DNA from: Polynucleobacter corsicus
GTDB lineage: Bacteria; Pseudomonadota; Gammaproteobacteria; Burkholderiales; Burkholderiaceae
Reading direction: 5' to 3'
NCBI RefSeq assembly: GCF_018688255.1
Contig: NZ_CP061314.1
Location: 248,001-312,000, forward strand
Length of the DNA: 64,000 bases
A model generated the notes under the pieces. That model had not been told where the DNA came from. It ran no database searches and worked only from the letters and a program-made list of their open reading frames with translations. Made by a program: the position numbers and the translations under genes. Shown here piece by piece: positions 8,048 to 16,467 of the stretch (positions are counted from its first letter, which is position 1; each line of letters begins with the position of its first letter).

Positions 8048-9163
8048 ATGTACACCGCAGTCGACCACCAATTTATGAGCCAGGCCTTAGCCGAGGCTGG
8101 GAATGCCCTTTACCTATCCAACCCCAACCCCCGGGTGGGATGCGTCATTGTGAAAGATGGAGAAGTAATTGGGCGTGGACATACCCAAAGGGTGGGTGGA
8201 CCCCATGCGGAAGTTCAGGCTTTAGCTGATGTGAAAACAAAAGGACTGGATCCCGCTGGATCAACGATCTATGTCACCTTAGAGCCCTGTAACCACACTG
8301 GTAAAACGCCGCCTTGTGTCGACGCCTTAATTGCAGCCAAACCAGCCATGGTGATTGTGGCAATGTCTGACCCCAACCCCTTAGTTGGTGGCAAAGGACT
8401 TGAGCGATTAAAGGCTGCGGGTATTGATGTGCGTTGCGGCTTAATGGAATCTGATGCTCAAGCATTAAATCAGGGATTTATTTCTAGGATGACCCGAGGC
8501 TTACCTTGGGTGCGTATGAAGATCGCTGCCAGCTTAGACGGCAAGACGGCTTTAGCAAATGGCCAAAGCCAATGGATTACCGGCCCTTTAGCTCGGGCAG
8601 ATGGCCATCATTGGCGTGCTCAAGCTTGCGCGATATTAACTGGTGTGGGAACCGTTAAAGAAGACGACCCAAGTCTCAACGTGAGAGATGTCAAAACCGA
8701 ACGCCAGCCTTGGAGAATTATTGTGGATTCCAAACTAGAGACGTCACTGAACGCTAAGGTATTGAGTAAGCCCCAAGCATCTGGCGTCATCTTGGTTTGC
8801 GCTTCATTAGATTCTCAAGAGAGTCAAGCTAAGGCAAAAGCATTTGAGGCTCTTGGTGTTGAAGTTATTGCGATGGCTAACACAAATGGCAAGGTGGATT
8901 TGCCAAAACTATTTGCGTACTTAGCAAAAGAGCGCCACATGAATGAAATCCATGTCGAGTCTGGATTTAAGTTAAACGGATCTTTGCTGAGGGAGAATTG
9001 TGTTGATGAGCTCTTGCTCTATTACGCACCCTTCTTTATGGGTGAGGGCATTGGAATGGCCTATATCTCCCCATTAGCAACTTTAGACCAACGTCAAGAT
9101 TGGCAAATCATGGATCAAAGTCTGTTTGGCTCCGATCTTCGTTTGCGACTGAATAAGAAATAA
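8048..9163 (+). CDS. ribD: Bifunctional riboflavin deaminase/reductase RibD
   Basis: RibD deaminates and then reduces the pyrimidine intermediate of riboflavin synthesis. The N-terminal deaminase domain has the zinc site HAE at residues 53-55 and PCNHTGKTPPC further on. The C-terminal reductase domain begins near RMKIAASLDGKTALANG and includes WITGPLARADGH. The length of 371 residues is standard. It is followed 39 bp later by ribE. No FMN riboswitch was recognised in the 48 bp before it. Confidence 0.97.
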   Translation: MYTAVDHQFMSQALAEAGNALYLSNPNPRVGCVIVKDGEVIGRGHTQRVGGPHAEVQALADVKTKGLDPAGSTIYVTLEPCNHTGKTPPCVDALIAAKPAMVIVAMSDPNPLVGGKGLERLKAAGIDVRCGLMESDAQALNQGFISRMTRGLPWVRMKIAASLDGKTALANGQSQWITGPLARADGHHWRAQACAILTGVGTVKEDDPSLNVRDVKTERQPWRIIVDSKLETSLNAKVLSKPQASGVILVCASLDSQESQAKAKAFEALGVEVIAMANTNGKVDLPKLFAYLAKERHMNEIHVESGFKLNGSLLRENCVDELLLYYAPFFMGEGIGMAYISPLATLDQRQDWQIMDQSLFGSDLRLRLNKK

Positions 9164-9202
9164 CGATTCAAAAAAATACAAACCCCTATTGAAGATCTCA
9201 CT

Positions 9203-9817
9203 ATGTTTACTGGAATTATTACGGCAGTTGGTCAAATCAAAAGTGCTCAAGCCAAAGGCGACGGTCTGCATCTGGTTGTCGAAGTGCCTTCTGGGTATCT
9301 CGATGATGTTGCATTAGGTGACAGCATTGCGATTCAGGGCGCGTGCATGACTGCTACTGAATTAACTGACACCACTTTCGCTTTAGATATCTCACGCGAG
9401 TCTTTGAACAAGACGATTGGCCTAGATAAAGTAGGGCCAGTGAATCTAGAAAAAGCCCTACGACTCAATGATCGCTTAGGCGGTCATTTGGTTAGCGGCC
9501 ATGTGGATGGTGTTGGCAAGGTAGCACACTTTGCAACTGTCGCTAACGACGCTTATGGTTCTTGGCTGCTGCAAATTGAAGCCCCTAAAGCATTGGCGCC
9601 ATTCTTGGCATACAAGGGATCAATTGTTGTAAATGGTGTTTCGTTAACAGTCAATCAAACGCAAGACAGCAAAGACGCTTGCTTAGTGAATATCAACATC
9701 ATTCCCCACACTCTAGAGAACACGACTTTGGGCAAATTAAAGCAGGGTGATGCAGTGAATTTGGAGGTAGATTTAATTGCGCGTTATGTTGAGCGGATGT
9801 TGAGCACGACTAAGTGA
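9203..9817 (+). CDS. ribE: Riboflavin synthase alpha chain
   Basis: This enzyme dismutates two lumazine molecules to riboflavin. It shows the duplicated lumazine-binding fold: MFTGIITAVGQI at the N-terminus, GACMTATEL and SRESLNKT in the first barrel, then GGHLVSGHVDGVGKV and NGVSLTVNQ in the second. The length of 204 residues is typical. It forms a ribD-ribE pair and is the natural partner of ribBA-ribH upstream on the other strand; together they give most of the riboflavin pathway except an evident GTP cyclohydrolase II. Confidence 0.97.
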   Translation: MFTGIITAVGQIKSAQAKGDGLHLVVEVPSGYLDDVALGDSIAIQGACMTATELTDTTFALDISRESLNKTIGLDKVGPVNLEKALRLNDRLGGHLVSGHVDGVGKVAHFATVANDAYGSWLLQIEAPKALAPFLAYKGSIVVNGVSLTVNQTQDSKDACLVNINIIPHTLENTTLGKLKQGDAVNLEVDLIARYVERMLSTTK

Positions 9818-9827
9818 CGAGAGGTTT

Positions 9828-10016
9828 ATGAGAGATTTAGTACGTTTCTTAAATGAGAGCGAGTACCAGTCTGCATTGGTCGATATTTCAAGGTTTATAG
9901 ACAATGAGCCGTATCCTCAAAGCGAGGATGGTAATAGATTTGAAATGCTATTAGTACTTGTTCAAGCTTACGAGAGCAGGCACTACCCTATAAGCTCTGT
10001 TGATAAAGGCGGGTGA
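9828..10016 (+). pseudogene. Truncated HigA-type antitoxin (N-terminal stub)
   Basis: A 62-residue frame starting MRDLVRFLNESEYQSAL and running to LVLVQAYESRHYPI. This resembles the N-terminal part of HTH antitoxins that begin with an ExxYxxAL pattern and end with EAYExxHxPI just before the helix-turn-helix. Here the frame stops after ISSVDKGG, so the DNA-binding domain is absent. It lies 10 bp after ribE with a good AGAGG ribosome site, and its stop is 1 bp from the queC stop on the other strand. No toxin is next to it. The family assignment is by eye. A real short protein remains possible. Confidence 0.55.
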
Positions 10017-10017
10017 A

Positions 10018-10758
10018 TTACTTCTTCTGGTAGCGTGTCGGATCGCTCAGGTTGGCTTGTTTAAAACCTACCTGTCTTAGGCGACAAGACTCGCATTCAC
10101 CACAAGCCTCACCCAGGTCATTCGCCTGATAGCAAGAAACAGTTTGCGAGTAATCGACACCTAAGGTAGTGCCCAGTTGAATGATTTCTGCCTTGCTCAT
10201 GCTAATGATTGGCGCATGAACCCGAAAGCGATTTTCATTATTGAGCGCTTCAACACCAGCCTTAGTGGCTAAGTTCGCCATAGTCTCAAATGAGGCTACA
10301 TATTCTGGGCGGCAGTCAGGATAGCCTGAGTAGTCCACAGCATTAGCGCCATAAAAAATATCTAAACCGCCTAAGGACTCCGCCCAACCCAGTGCGAGCG
10401 ATAACAAAATCGTATTGCGAGCGGGCACATAAGTAACGGGAATTTCTAGATCTTTGCCTGGGGTAATTGGGATATCGATAGATGAGTCAGTCAGGGCTGA
10501 GCCACCAAAACGCGTCAGATCTAAATTCACTACCTCGTGACGAATGACGCCCATCTTTTTGGCAATATGTTTTGCTGCTGCTAACTCAGAAGAGTGGCGT
10601 TGGCCGTAACCGACTGATAGCGCATAGGGTGCATATCCAAGATCTTTTGCCAAAGCCAGAATGGTGCTGGAATCCAATCCACCAGAAAACAAAATGACGG
10701 CTGGGGCATTGGGTTTACGGGGGGCAATATTCTGAAATGCGGCAGACAGCTTAGACAT
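10018..10758 (-). CDS. queC: 7-cyano-7-deazaguanine synthase
   Basis: QueC makes preQ0 from 7-carboxy-7-deazaguanine with ATP and ammonia, for queuosine in tRNA. The PP-loop ATP site is VILFSGGLDSSTILALA near residue 22. NTILLSLALGWAESLG and IFYGANAVDYSGYPDCRPEY follow. The zinc site is CGECESCRLR near the C-terminus, with an earlier Cys in VSCYQ. It is the last gene of the pal-cpoB-queC group on the minus strand, 26 bp after cpoB, an arrangement found in several proteobacteria. Confidence 0.97.
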   Translation of the reverse strand: MSKLSAAFQNIAPRKPNAPAVILFSGGLDSSTILALAKDLGYAPYALSVGYGQRHSSELAAAKHIAKKMGVIRHEVVNLDLTRFGGSALTDSSIDIPITPGKDLEIPVTYVPARNTILLSLALGWAESLGGLDIFYGANAVDYSGYPDCRPEYVASFETMANLATKAGVEALNNENRFRVHAPIISMSKAEIIQLGTTLGVDYSQTVSCYQANDLGEACGECESCRLRQVGFKQANLSDPTRYQKK

Positions 10759-10784
10759 AGTACAAATATATTTTTCTTAACTAC

Positions 10785-11516
10785 TTACTTTGTTGCAGCG
10801 AGAAGCTGTTGTGCATCTTTTGCTGCTTCACTAGCAGGATACTTGCTGATAATCTCAGTAAAAGTTTTCTTGGCGGCCGCTTTGTTACCGCTTTCTAATT
10901 GCGCATTTCCGAGTGTCAACATAGCTGATGGAATGCGGGAGTGATTAGGAAAGCGCTTAATCAGACTCTGCAGCTGTGCAATTGCACCGGTGTAATCCTT
11001 GTTGGCGTATTTGCTATTGCCACTCCAAAAGAGTGCCAGCGGAACGTATGGACTCTTAGGGTAACGGTTCACAAAGGCTGAAAAACCCTCATCGGCTTTC
11101 TTAAGACTACCGGTCTGGAAGGCCTTTAAGGCATCGTCATAAGATTTTTTCTCGCCAGGTTGAACAGTGCCAGTGACGCCTTCAATCGTTTCTGTGCGGG
11201 GCTCAAAATTACCTAAGCGGTTATCTAGGTCTTGATAGTAAGTTTTCTGACTGGTGCTAATGTCCTCGCCTTGTTTCTCTAGATTTTCAATCTTGCCGCG
11301 AAGCTCTGCGTTATCCGTCTTAAGTTTCTCAATCTGATTTTGTAAATCTATCTGCGTAGTAGCAAATGATCTGCGCAAATCTAGGATGGCTTTGCGTGCA
11401 TCATCATCGGCAAATAGAGCCCAAGCATTACCAGAGGCGCTTAAGCAAAGAGCAGCTGCACTTAAACAAAACGCTCGTGAGAGCGTTTGTTTAAAAGAGT
11501 GTGAGAGCTTAGGCAT
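10785..11516 (-). CDS. cpoB: Cell division coordinator CpoB (YbgF)
   Basis: A periplasmic protein that links Tol-Pal activity to peptidoglycan synthesis during constriction. It has a signal peptide (hydrophobic stretch about residues 14-30, Ala-Leu-Phe-Ala after), an N-terminal coiled coil (around QNQIEKLKTDNAELRGKIEN) and C-terminal tetratricopeptide repeats (YDDALKAFQTGSLKKADEGF, YANKDYTGAIAQLQSLI, GNKAAAKKTFTEIISKYP). The length of 243 residues is usual. Its ATG overlaps the pal stop by one base, so the two should be translationally coupled. Confidence 0.94.
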   Translation of the reverse strand: MPKLSHSFKQTLSRAFCLSAAALCLSASGNAWALFADDDARKAILDLRRSFATTQIDLQNQIEKLKTDNAELRGKIENLEKQGEDISTSQKTYYQDLDNRLGNFEPRTETIEGVTGTVQPGEKKSYDDALKAFQTGSLKKADEGFSAFVNRYPKSPYVPLALFWSGNSKYANKDYTGAIAQLQSLIKRFPNHSRIPSAMLTLGNAQLESGNKAAAKKTFTEIISKYPASEAAKDAQQLLAATK

Positions 11517-12016
11517 TAGTTTGTAATGTAAACAATGTCAGCACGGCGATTTTCTGCCCACGCTGCTTCGTTGTCACCTTCAGCTTTTGGTTTTTCTTTG
11601 CCAAAGCTCACTGCTTCCATTTGATTTTCAGAAACGCCCATCAAGTTGAGTGACTTACGGACAGCGTCTGAACGACGTTGACCTAAGGCCAAGTTGTACT
11701 CTGCGGTACCGCGTTCATCGGTGTTACCTTGAATAATGACCTTTTGCTGAGGATTGGCTTTTAAAAAGCTTGCATGCGCAGACAATTGTTTTTGATATTT
11801 AGTTTGAACGGTGTACTCATTTAAATCAAAGTACACGCTACGTTGGAAGAGTGGGCTACTAGGATCATTCCATGGCTGTGAGCCAAAGTTGCCGCTGCCG
11901 CCACCGTTAGCGCCATCAACATCATCTAGTTTGACGCTAGAGCAAGCTGCTAAAAATAGTGCTGTTATGCCAATAAGGCTGAGGGTTGCGGCACGGCGTG
12001 CGATAGAAATTTTCAT
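11516..12016 (-). CDS. pal: Peptidoglycan-associated lipoprotein Pal
   Basis: Pal is an outer-membrane lipoprotein that binds peptidoglycan and TolB. The lipobox LAAC is at about residues 22-25. The OmpA-like domain contains VYFDLNEYTV, IIQGNTDERGTAEYN, GQRRSDAVRKSL and AVSFGKEKP. The family usually sits directly after tolB, but here about 1.15 kb with a toxin-antitoxin pair on the opposite strand separates them, so pal must have its own promoter in the region 12017-12190 or rely on read-through across the insertion. Confidence 0.97.
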   Translation of the reverse strand: MKISIARRAATLSLIGITALFLAACSSVKLDDVDGANGGGSGNFGSQPWNDPSSPLFQRSVYFDLNEYTVQTKYQKQLSAHASFLKANPQQKVIIQGNTDERGTAEYNLALGQRRSDAVRKSLNLMGVSENQMEAVSFGKEKPKAEGDNEAAWAENRRADIVYITN

Positions 12017-12139
12017 GATCTGTCCTTTTTCCTACAAATTAAGTAACTAAATTAGCTAATAGCCAATATTATGCCCCTAAGATTGCTCTATTTGAATAGA
12101 AATTGCGTTGGGTAGTAGCCTAAATCGGGTGTGGATACT

Positions 12140-12169
12140 TTTATTTTTACTCAAATGAGTTAAAATAAA
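12140..12169. promoter_or_regulatory. Palindromic operator candidate before the Xre-RES pair
   Basis: Two 14-base arms (12140-12153 and 12156-12169) are complementary at 13 of 14 positions around a 2-base centre (core ACTCA-AA-TGAGT). The right arm includes TAAAAT, a plausible -10 box, about 25 bases before the antitoxin ATG at 12191. This is what an autoregulated antitoxin operator looks like. The same DNA lies between this module and the divergent pal gene, so pal could also be affected. Confidence 0.5.
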
Positions 12170-12190
12170 GCCTCATACGAGGATTTTAAT

Positions 12191-12691
12191 ATGCCCAGCG
12201 TAATCCCGAAAAAAGCTGCCACGAAAGTACTTCTTAAATCCCCGCCGGTAATAACCCAGCTGGACTTATCTTTTGCCACCATTTACAAAGTTGAGCCGAT
12301 CGATCGCATTAAGTTGATCCGTGACGGAGTTCCTGCTAGATATATCAATGTTATTTCTGACTCCATGGGAATTACAAAGGAAACCTTATTTAAGTTCTTG
12401 AATTTACCGAAGTCGACCATTGATAAGAAATCCGTCGCAAACCAAATGCTACCGATTGAGCAAGGCGAGCGTTTAATCGGTATGGCGAAACTTGTAGGGC
12501 AGGTAGAGTCAATGATTACGGAGTCGGGAAATCCAGATGGATTTGACGCTGCTAAGTGGGTCGCAAGCTGGCTTGAAAAACCTTCCCCAGCATTGGGTGG
12601 CGAGAAGCCATCAGCCTACTTAGATACAGTTTCTGGTCAAGAGATGATTTCTGATCTCCTTGCCAAAATTCAAACTGGAGCATATGCATGA
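12191..12691 (+). CDS. Xre/MbcA/ParS-type antitoxin
   Basis: A 166-residue protein with an N-terminal helical domain (SDSMGITKETLFKFLNLPKSTIDKK in pieces: a helix-turn-helix-like segment near residues 55-80) and the C-terminal DUF2384-type region (GERLIGMAKLVGQVESM, DAAKWVASWL, PSPALGGEKPSAYL, QEMISDLLAKIQTGAY). This is the classic antitoxin that pairs with RES-domain toxins. A GAGGA ribosome site precedes the ATG. It overlaps the toxin gene by 4 bp. The pair is inserted between tolB and pal, head-on to the tol operon. Confidence 0.93.
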   Translation: MPSVIPKKAATKVLLKSPPVITQLDLSFATIYKVEPIDRIKLIRDGVPARYINVISDSMGITKETLFKFLNLPKSTIDKKSVANQMLPIEQGERLIGMAKLVGQVESMITESGNPDGFDAAKWVASWLEKPSPALGGEKPSAYLDTVSGQEMISDLLAKIQTGAYA

Positions 12692-13161
12692 GCGTCCAGG
12701 CAGTTTGGAGAATTGCGCTTGATGCCCCCCTATTTAAGGCGGATGATCTTAGTGGGGAAGGTGCAAAAAAATCTGGTGGAAGATGGAATAAAAAAGGGAC
12801 ATCCGTTCTATATACCTCGGAGTCCATCGCACTTGCTTGTCTGGAAACTATGGTGCACATCAATGCGCAAGGACTTCCCCTGACCCGCTATCTGGTGCGA
12901 ATTGATATCCCAGTAAGGGTATGGAATTTAGCTAAGAGGCTAAATGCCAAAACAGCTGGTACTGGTTGGGATGCATTGCCAGCGGGAACTGCCAGTATTG
13001 AGAAGGGTCAGAAATGGCTTCAGTCGAATACAAGTGCTTTGTTGTTGGTGCCTTCAGTTGTTATTCCTCAAGCAAGCAATGTATTAATTAACCCTATGCA
13101 TCCAGACATCAAGCTGATTAAAGCTAAGAAAATTGAACAATTTTCTTATGACCCAAGTTGA
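12688..13161 (+). CDS. RES-domain toxin
   Basis: RES toxins of characterised systems degrade NAD+ (ADP-ribosyltransferase-like fold). The name-giving residues are visible: Arg in SGGRWNKKGTSVLYTSES, Glu in ALACLETMVHI and Ser in ASNVLINPMHPD near the C-terminus. The length of 157 residues is normal and there is no disruption. It follows its antitoxin with an ATGA overlap and ends 11 bp before the convergent tolB stop, so the insertion is tightly packed into the tol operon. Confidence 0.93.
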   Translation: MSVQAVWRIALDAPLFKADDLSGEGAKKSGGRWNKKGTSVLYTSESIALACLETMVHINAQGLPLTRYLVRIDIPVRVWNLAKRLNAKTAGTGWDALPAGTASIEKGQKWLQSNTSALLLVPSVVIPQASNVLINPMHPDIKLIKAKKIEQFSYDPS

Positions 13162-13172
13162 GTGGGTCAGCC

Positions 13173-14480
13173 TTAATCCATAAATGGTCCCCACGATGGC
13201 TGACGTACGTCAGATCCTGGAATGCTTAATATCTGCTTAGAGTTTCCGTCTACTGATACCGCAGCCAAGACCCGTTTGCCACCCACCTTTGTGGAATACA
13301 AGACATAACGACCATTTGCGGCAAACGATGGAGACTCATCACTGGTTCCGTCGGTGAGCGCTTGGGCATCGCCTGTTGCTAGATTCAGAATATGCAAACG
13401 GAAAGCCCCGCCAATGTTGGCGATATAGGCTAAATACTTGCCATCCGGGGAAATGCGCGGTGAGGTCACAAAACCTTGCTTATAAGTAGTGCGTTTTGTA
13501 CCTTCGGCCTGCTCGCCCTCAGAGCTCATGCGATAAATCTGTGGATTGCCACCACGATCGCTCGTGAAGTAGATGAAGCGACCATCAGCTGAATATTGAG
13601 GTTCAGTGTCAATGGTGTATCCACGAGTAAGGCGCTGCAAGCCGGTTCCATCCGCATTAATACTGTAGATCTGGGTGTTGCCATCTTTTGAAAGGGAGAT
13701 CGCTAGCTTTTTGCCGTCGGGTGACCAGGCTGGCGCACTGTTATTTCCTTTTTGATTTGAGAGGGCAATGCGGCGACCAGTAGCGAGTTCGTGAACATAG
13801 ATGACTGGCTTGCGATCTTCAAAAGAAACATAGGCCACTTTCTTGCCATCAGGGGACCATGATGGAGAGATGATTGGCTCACCACTACTCATAGCATTAC
13901 GAATATTTTGACCATCCGCATCGGAGATGACTAAGCGGTAGCGTTTACCTTCTTTAATTACATAAGAAAGTCGTGTAGAAAAGATGCCGCGCTCACCTAG
14001 TAATTTCAAGATGATGTCGTCAGCAATTTTGTGACCAACAGCACGCAAATTATCTGTACTGGAATTGAGATTGAGGCCGCCTAAGCTTTGGGACTTGCGC
14101 ACATCAAATAATTTGTAACGAATCTCAAACTGACCTGCGCTCGACTGCACTATAGAGCCCACCACTAAGGCATCTGCACCGCGTGCCGCCCAAGACTTGT
14201 AGTTTGGTGTCCCCTCATCACTCTCGCTCGCATTACCGTTCTCGGTATTTTTAAAATAACCACTACGTGCTAAGTCTTGGCGAATAATGTCAGTCACACT
14301 AGTTGGCAGCTTGTTCTCGTCTTTAAAACGCATCACTGCGATGGGATAGAGAGACTGTCCTACGCCAGTGATTTCAATATTCATTTGCGCTAGCGCTGAA
14401 GAGCTCATGCCAGTCATCGATAGCATCACTACCAATACTGACACTACTAATGAAAAATTCTTTTTAGCAAATTGCAACAT
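13173..14480 (-). CDS. tolB: Tol-Pal system protein TolB
   Basis: A periplasmic beta-propeller that binds Pal and TolA. It has a signal peptide ending SSALAQ near residue 32. The N-terminal domain (YPIAVMRFKDENKLPTSVTDIIRQDL in part) is followed by repeated propeller blades with the SPDGKK pattern: SWSPDGKKVAYVS, AWSPDGKKLAISL, YSADGRFIYFTSDRGGNPQIY, RISPDGKYLAYI. The length of 435 residues is standard. It is the last gene of tolQ-tolR-tolA-tolB; the expected next gene, pal, is displaced by the Xre-RES pair. Confidence 0.97.
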   Translation of the reverse strand: MLQFAKKNFSLVVSVLVVMLSMTGMSSSALAQMNIEITGVGQSLYPIAVMRFKDENKLPTSVTDIIRQDLARSGYFKNTENGNASESDEGTPNYKSWAARGADALVVGSIVQSSAGQFEIRYKLFDVRKSQSLGGLNLNSSTDNLRAVGHKIADDIILKLLGERGIFSTRLSYVIKEGKRYRLVISDADGQNIRNAMSSGEPIISPSWSPDGKKVAYVSFEDRKPVIYVHELATGRRIALSNQKGNNSAPAWSPDGKKLAISLSKDGNTQIYSINADGTGLQRLTRGYTIDTEPQYSADGRFIYFTSDRGGNPQIYRMSSEGEQAEGTKRTTYKQGFVTSPRISPDGKYLAYIANIGGAFRLHILNLATGDAQALTDGTSDESPSFAANGRYVLYSTKVGGKRVLAAVSVDGNSKQILSIPGSDVRQPSWGPFMD

Positions 14481-14483
14481 GCT

Positions 14484-15299
14484 TTAGTCCTTGGGTTTAA
14501 AGGTCAGCTTAACTTCTCTTTGAGGAATTTTGCCATTGTCGTCTTTTGGCAGACTTTCTGCGCGAGTCAGTGCAAGAAGAACTGCGCGATCCCAGCCGGC
14601 ATTACCGCTAGAAGTGACGAGATCTGTATTTAAGATTGCGCCATCTGGCGCCAGGTTTACTTTAACAACTGCTGCAGGATTGCCGCTAATGGATTCTGGG
14701 TTAAACACGATGAGCGGTTTGACTTTCTTCACCACTTTATCTGTCCAGCCAGGAGGCGCATTGCCACCACCGCCAACACCGCTACCACTGGTGCCACCAC
14801 TACCGCCTTCAGCACCAGCCGCTGCGCGTAAGCGTGCCAGCTGATCTGCGCGCACCTTTTCTGCCGCAGCATTAGCTTTGGTTTCTGTAGGTGTAGCAGC
14901 TTTTGGTGCTTCAGCCTTTTTAGGTTTCTCTTTTTCCTTCTCCTTGGGTGGAGTTGGCTTAGTTGGAGTAACTGGTTTAGGGGTCTCTTTTACTTCTTTC
15001 TTGGGGGGCTCTTTCTCAACCTGCTTTTTCTTGATCGCGATGTCAGCCGCTTCTTCCTTTATCTCGGTTTTGATTTCAGGAACGACAGGCGCTTCGACTT
15101 GTTGGCTTGCATCCCAAAGTTCAACTTCAACGCCTGAAGGAGTTGAGTTGTTCCAGCTAATGCCGATGACTAAGAAGGCCAATAGACCTACGTGCACAGC
15201 CAGAGAAAAACTAAAAGCACGTTTTGTGCTTTCGTTTTTAGTGGGGCGGCCTCGTTTAAAGTTTAACGGGCTTGAGCGAAAAGTTTGCGCGCTATTCAT
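14484..15299 (-). CDS. tolA: Cell envelope integrity protein TolA
   Basis: TolA spans the periplasm between the TolQ/TolR motor and Pal/TolB. A single membrane helix lies at about residues 29-46. The middle is a Lys/Glu/Pro/Ala-rich domain (about residues 75-150) and a Gly-rich linker follows. The C-terminal domain (TDKVVKKVKPLIVFNPESIS, AAVVKVNLAPDGAILN, WDRAVLLALTRAESLPKD) is a TonB/TolA-type fold. Its stop is 3 bp before the tolB start. The 271-residue length is on the short side, as is common in betaproteobacteria. Confidence 0.93.
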   Translation of the reverse strand: MNSAQTFRSSPLNFKRGRPTKNESTKRAFSFSLAVHVGLLAFLVIGISWNNSTPSGVEVELWDASQQVEAPVVPEIKTEIKEEAADIAIKKKQVEKEPPKKEVKETPKPVTPTKPTPPKEKEKEKPKKAEAPKAATPTETKANAAAEKVRADQLARLRAAAGAEGGSGGTSGSGVGGGGNAPPGWTDKVVKKVKPLIVFNPESISGNPAAVVKVNLAPDGAILNTDLVTSSGNAGWDRAVLLALTRAESLPKDDNGKIPQREVKLTFKPKD

Positions 15300-15318
15300 G
15301 TATGCAATGCAAAGAGGC

Positions 15319-15744
15319 TTATTGACTTTTCACGGCAAGGCCGATACGTTTCACGCCATTTTCTTTGAGCTTGGACATCACTTCCATTACCACTTCATAC
15401 TTAATGGATTTGTCAGCAGCAAGCACAACAGGTTGCTCAGCAGACTTTTCTGCTTGTGAGCGCGCAAATGCACCAAGTTCAAATTTATTTAATGTTTGAA
15501 CGGGATCACCATCTTTACGAACGATGACATTTTCATTGGCATCGATGGTTAAAAAGACGGGCGGCAAAGATTGCACTTTTGCACCACCTACGGTTGGCAA
15601 ATTGACGACGCCAGGATTGACCATCGGAGCGGTCACCATAAAGATCACGAGCAGCACCAACATCACATCAATGTAAGGAACCACATTGATGTCGGCCATT
15701 GCCCGACGTTTGGAAGATTTTCTGAGTGAGCCGGCCATGCTCAT
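15319..15744 (-). CDS. tolR: Tol-Pal system protein TolR
   Basis: An ExbD/TolR family inner-membrane protein. One N-terminal helix carries the proton-pathway Asp (INVVPYIDVMLVLLVIFMVT, with Asp in the YID motif). The periplasmic domain includes VVLAADKSIKYEVVMEVMSKLKE, quoted in part. It has 141 residues. Its ATG overlaps tolQ by 4 bp, giving coupled translation in tolQ-tolR-tolA-tolB. Confidence 0.96.
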   Translation of the reverse strand: MSMAGSLRKSSKRRAMADINVVPYIDVMLVLLVIFMVTAPMVNPGVVNLPTVGGAKVQSLPPVFLTIDANENVIVRKDGDPVQTLNKFELGAFARSQAEKSAEQPVVLAADKSIKYEVVMEVMSKLKENGVKRIGLAVKSQ

Positions 15745-16397
15745 CTGCCTGAAGCTTGACGTTGCAAGATGTTGGTAAATTCTTCGATGAAGGTTTCAAA
15801 ACGAATCGCTAGGCGATCCACATCTGTGGCTGCGCGGTTGTAGGCAACTACGGCAGGAATAGCGGCAAACAGGCCAATAGCAGTAGCCACTAGCGCTTCA
15901 GCAATGCCTGGGGCAACTGCCGCTAAGGTTGCGTTTTGTACGTTAGCTAGACCGCGGAAGGCATGCATGATGCCCCAAACAGTGCCAAAGAGGCCGATAT
16001 AAGGTGAGACTGAGCCTACAGACGCCAAGAAGGGTAGGTTGGCTTCCAGTATGTCCATTTCGCGCTGGTAGGTGGCTTTCATGGCGCGGCGGGCAGCATC
16101 TATCTCTCGCCCCTTATTAAACTCCTGCATACCAGCCTCAAAGATATGCTCCAAGACGGCATCGCTTCGGGTATTACGCTGAGCGGCATCCAAAAGGGTA
16201 TTGAGATCACCACCCGACCAAAAGTCCCGCTCAAAGCGCTCGGTATCGCGCCTTACCCCTCTTAGGGTGGCAGTTTTCTTAAAAATGATGGTCCAAGAGG
16301 CTATAGACATGCCCAGTAATAACAACATTACTAACTGGACTAATAGGCTGGCATTAAGGACGAGAGAGAGAAATGAGAGGTCTTGAGTAGGTGTCAT
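15741..16397 (-). CDS. tolQ: Tol-Pal system protein TolQ
   Basis: MotA/TolQ/ExbB proton-channel subunit with three membrane helices: near residues 15-37, about 135-155 (PYIGLFGTVWGIMHAF) and about 165-190 (VAPGIAEALVATAIGLFAAI). It forms the motor with TolR that energises TolA. First gene of the operon; its promoter must lie in the 70-bp gap shared with the divergent glyA. A second family member (exbB) occurs at 22.4-23.0 kb. Confidence 0.96.
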   Translation of the reverse strand: MTPTQDLSFLSLVLNASLLVQLVMLLLLGMSIASWTIIFKKTATLRGVRRDTERFERDFWSGGDLNTLLDAAQRNTRSDAVLEHIFEAGMQEFNKGREIDAARRAMKATYQREMDILEANLPFLASVGSVSPYIGLFGTVWGIMHAFRGLANVQNATLAAVAPGIAEALVATAIGLFAAIPAVVAYNRAATDVDRLAIRFETFIEEFTNILQRQASGR

Positions 16398-16467
16398 GGT
16401 GGATTTTGTATGATGTAGGTTGATTTTACTAAGTTAATTCACTCAGCAATACAACTTCATCAGGATT

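Noticed and set aside
14530..15459. Long plus-strand frames opposite tolA and tolR
   Set aside because: They mirror the Lys/Glu/Pro-rich TolA codons (giving Phe/Ser/Leu/Gly runs) and have no start context or conserved motif; shadows of the real genes.
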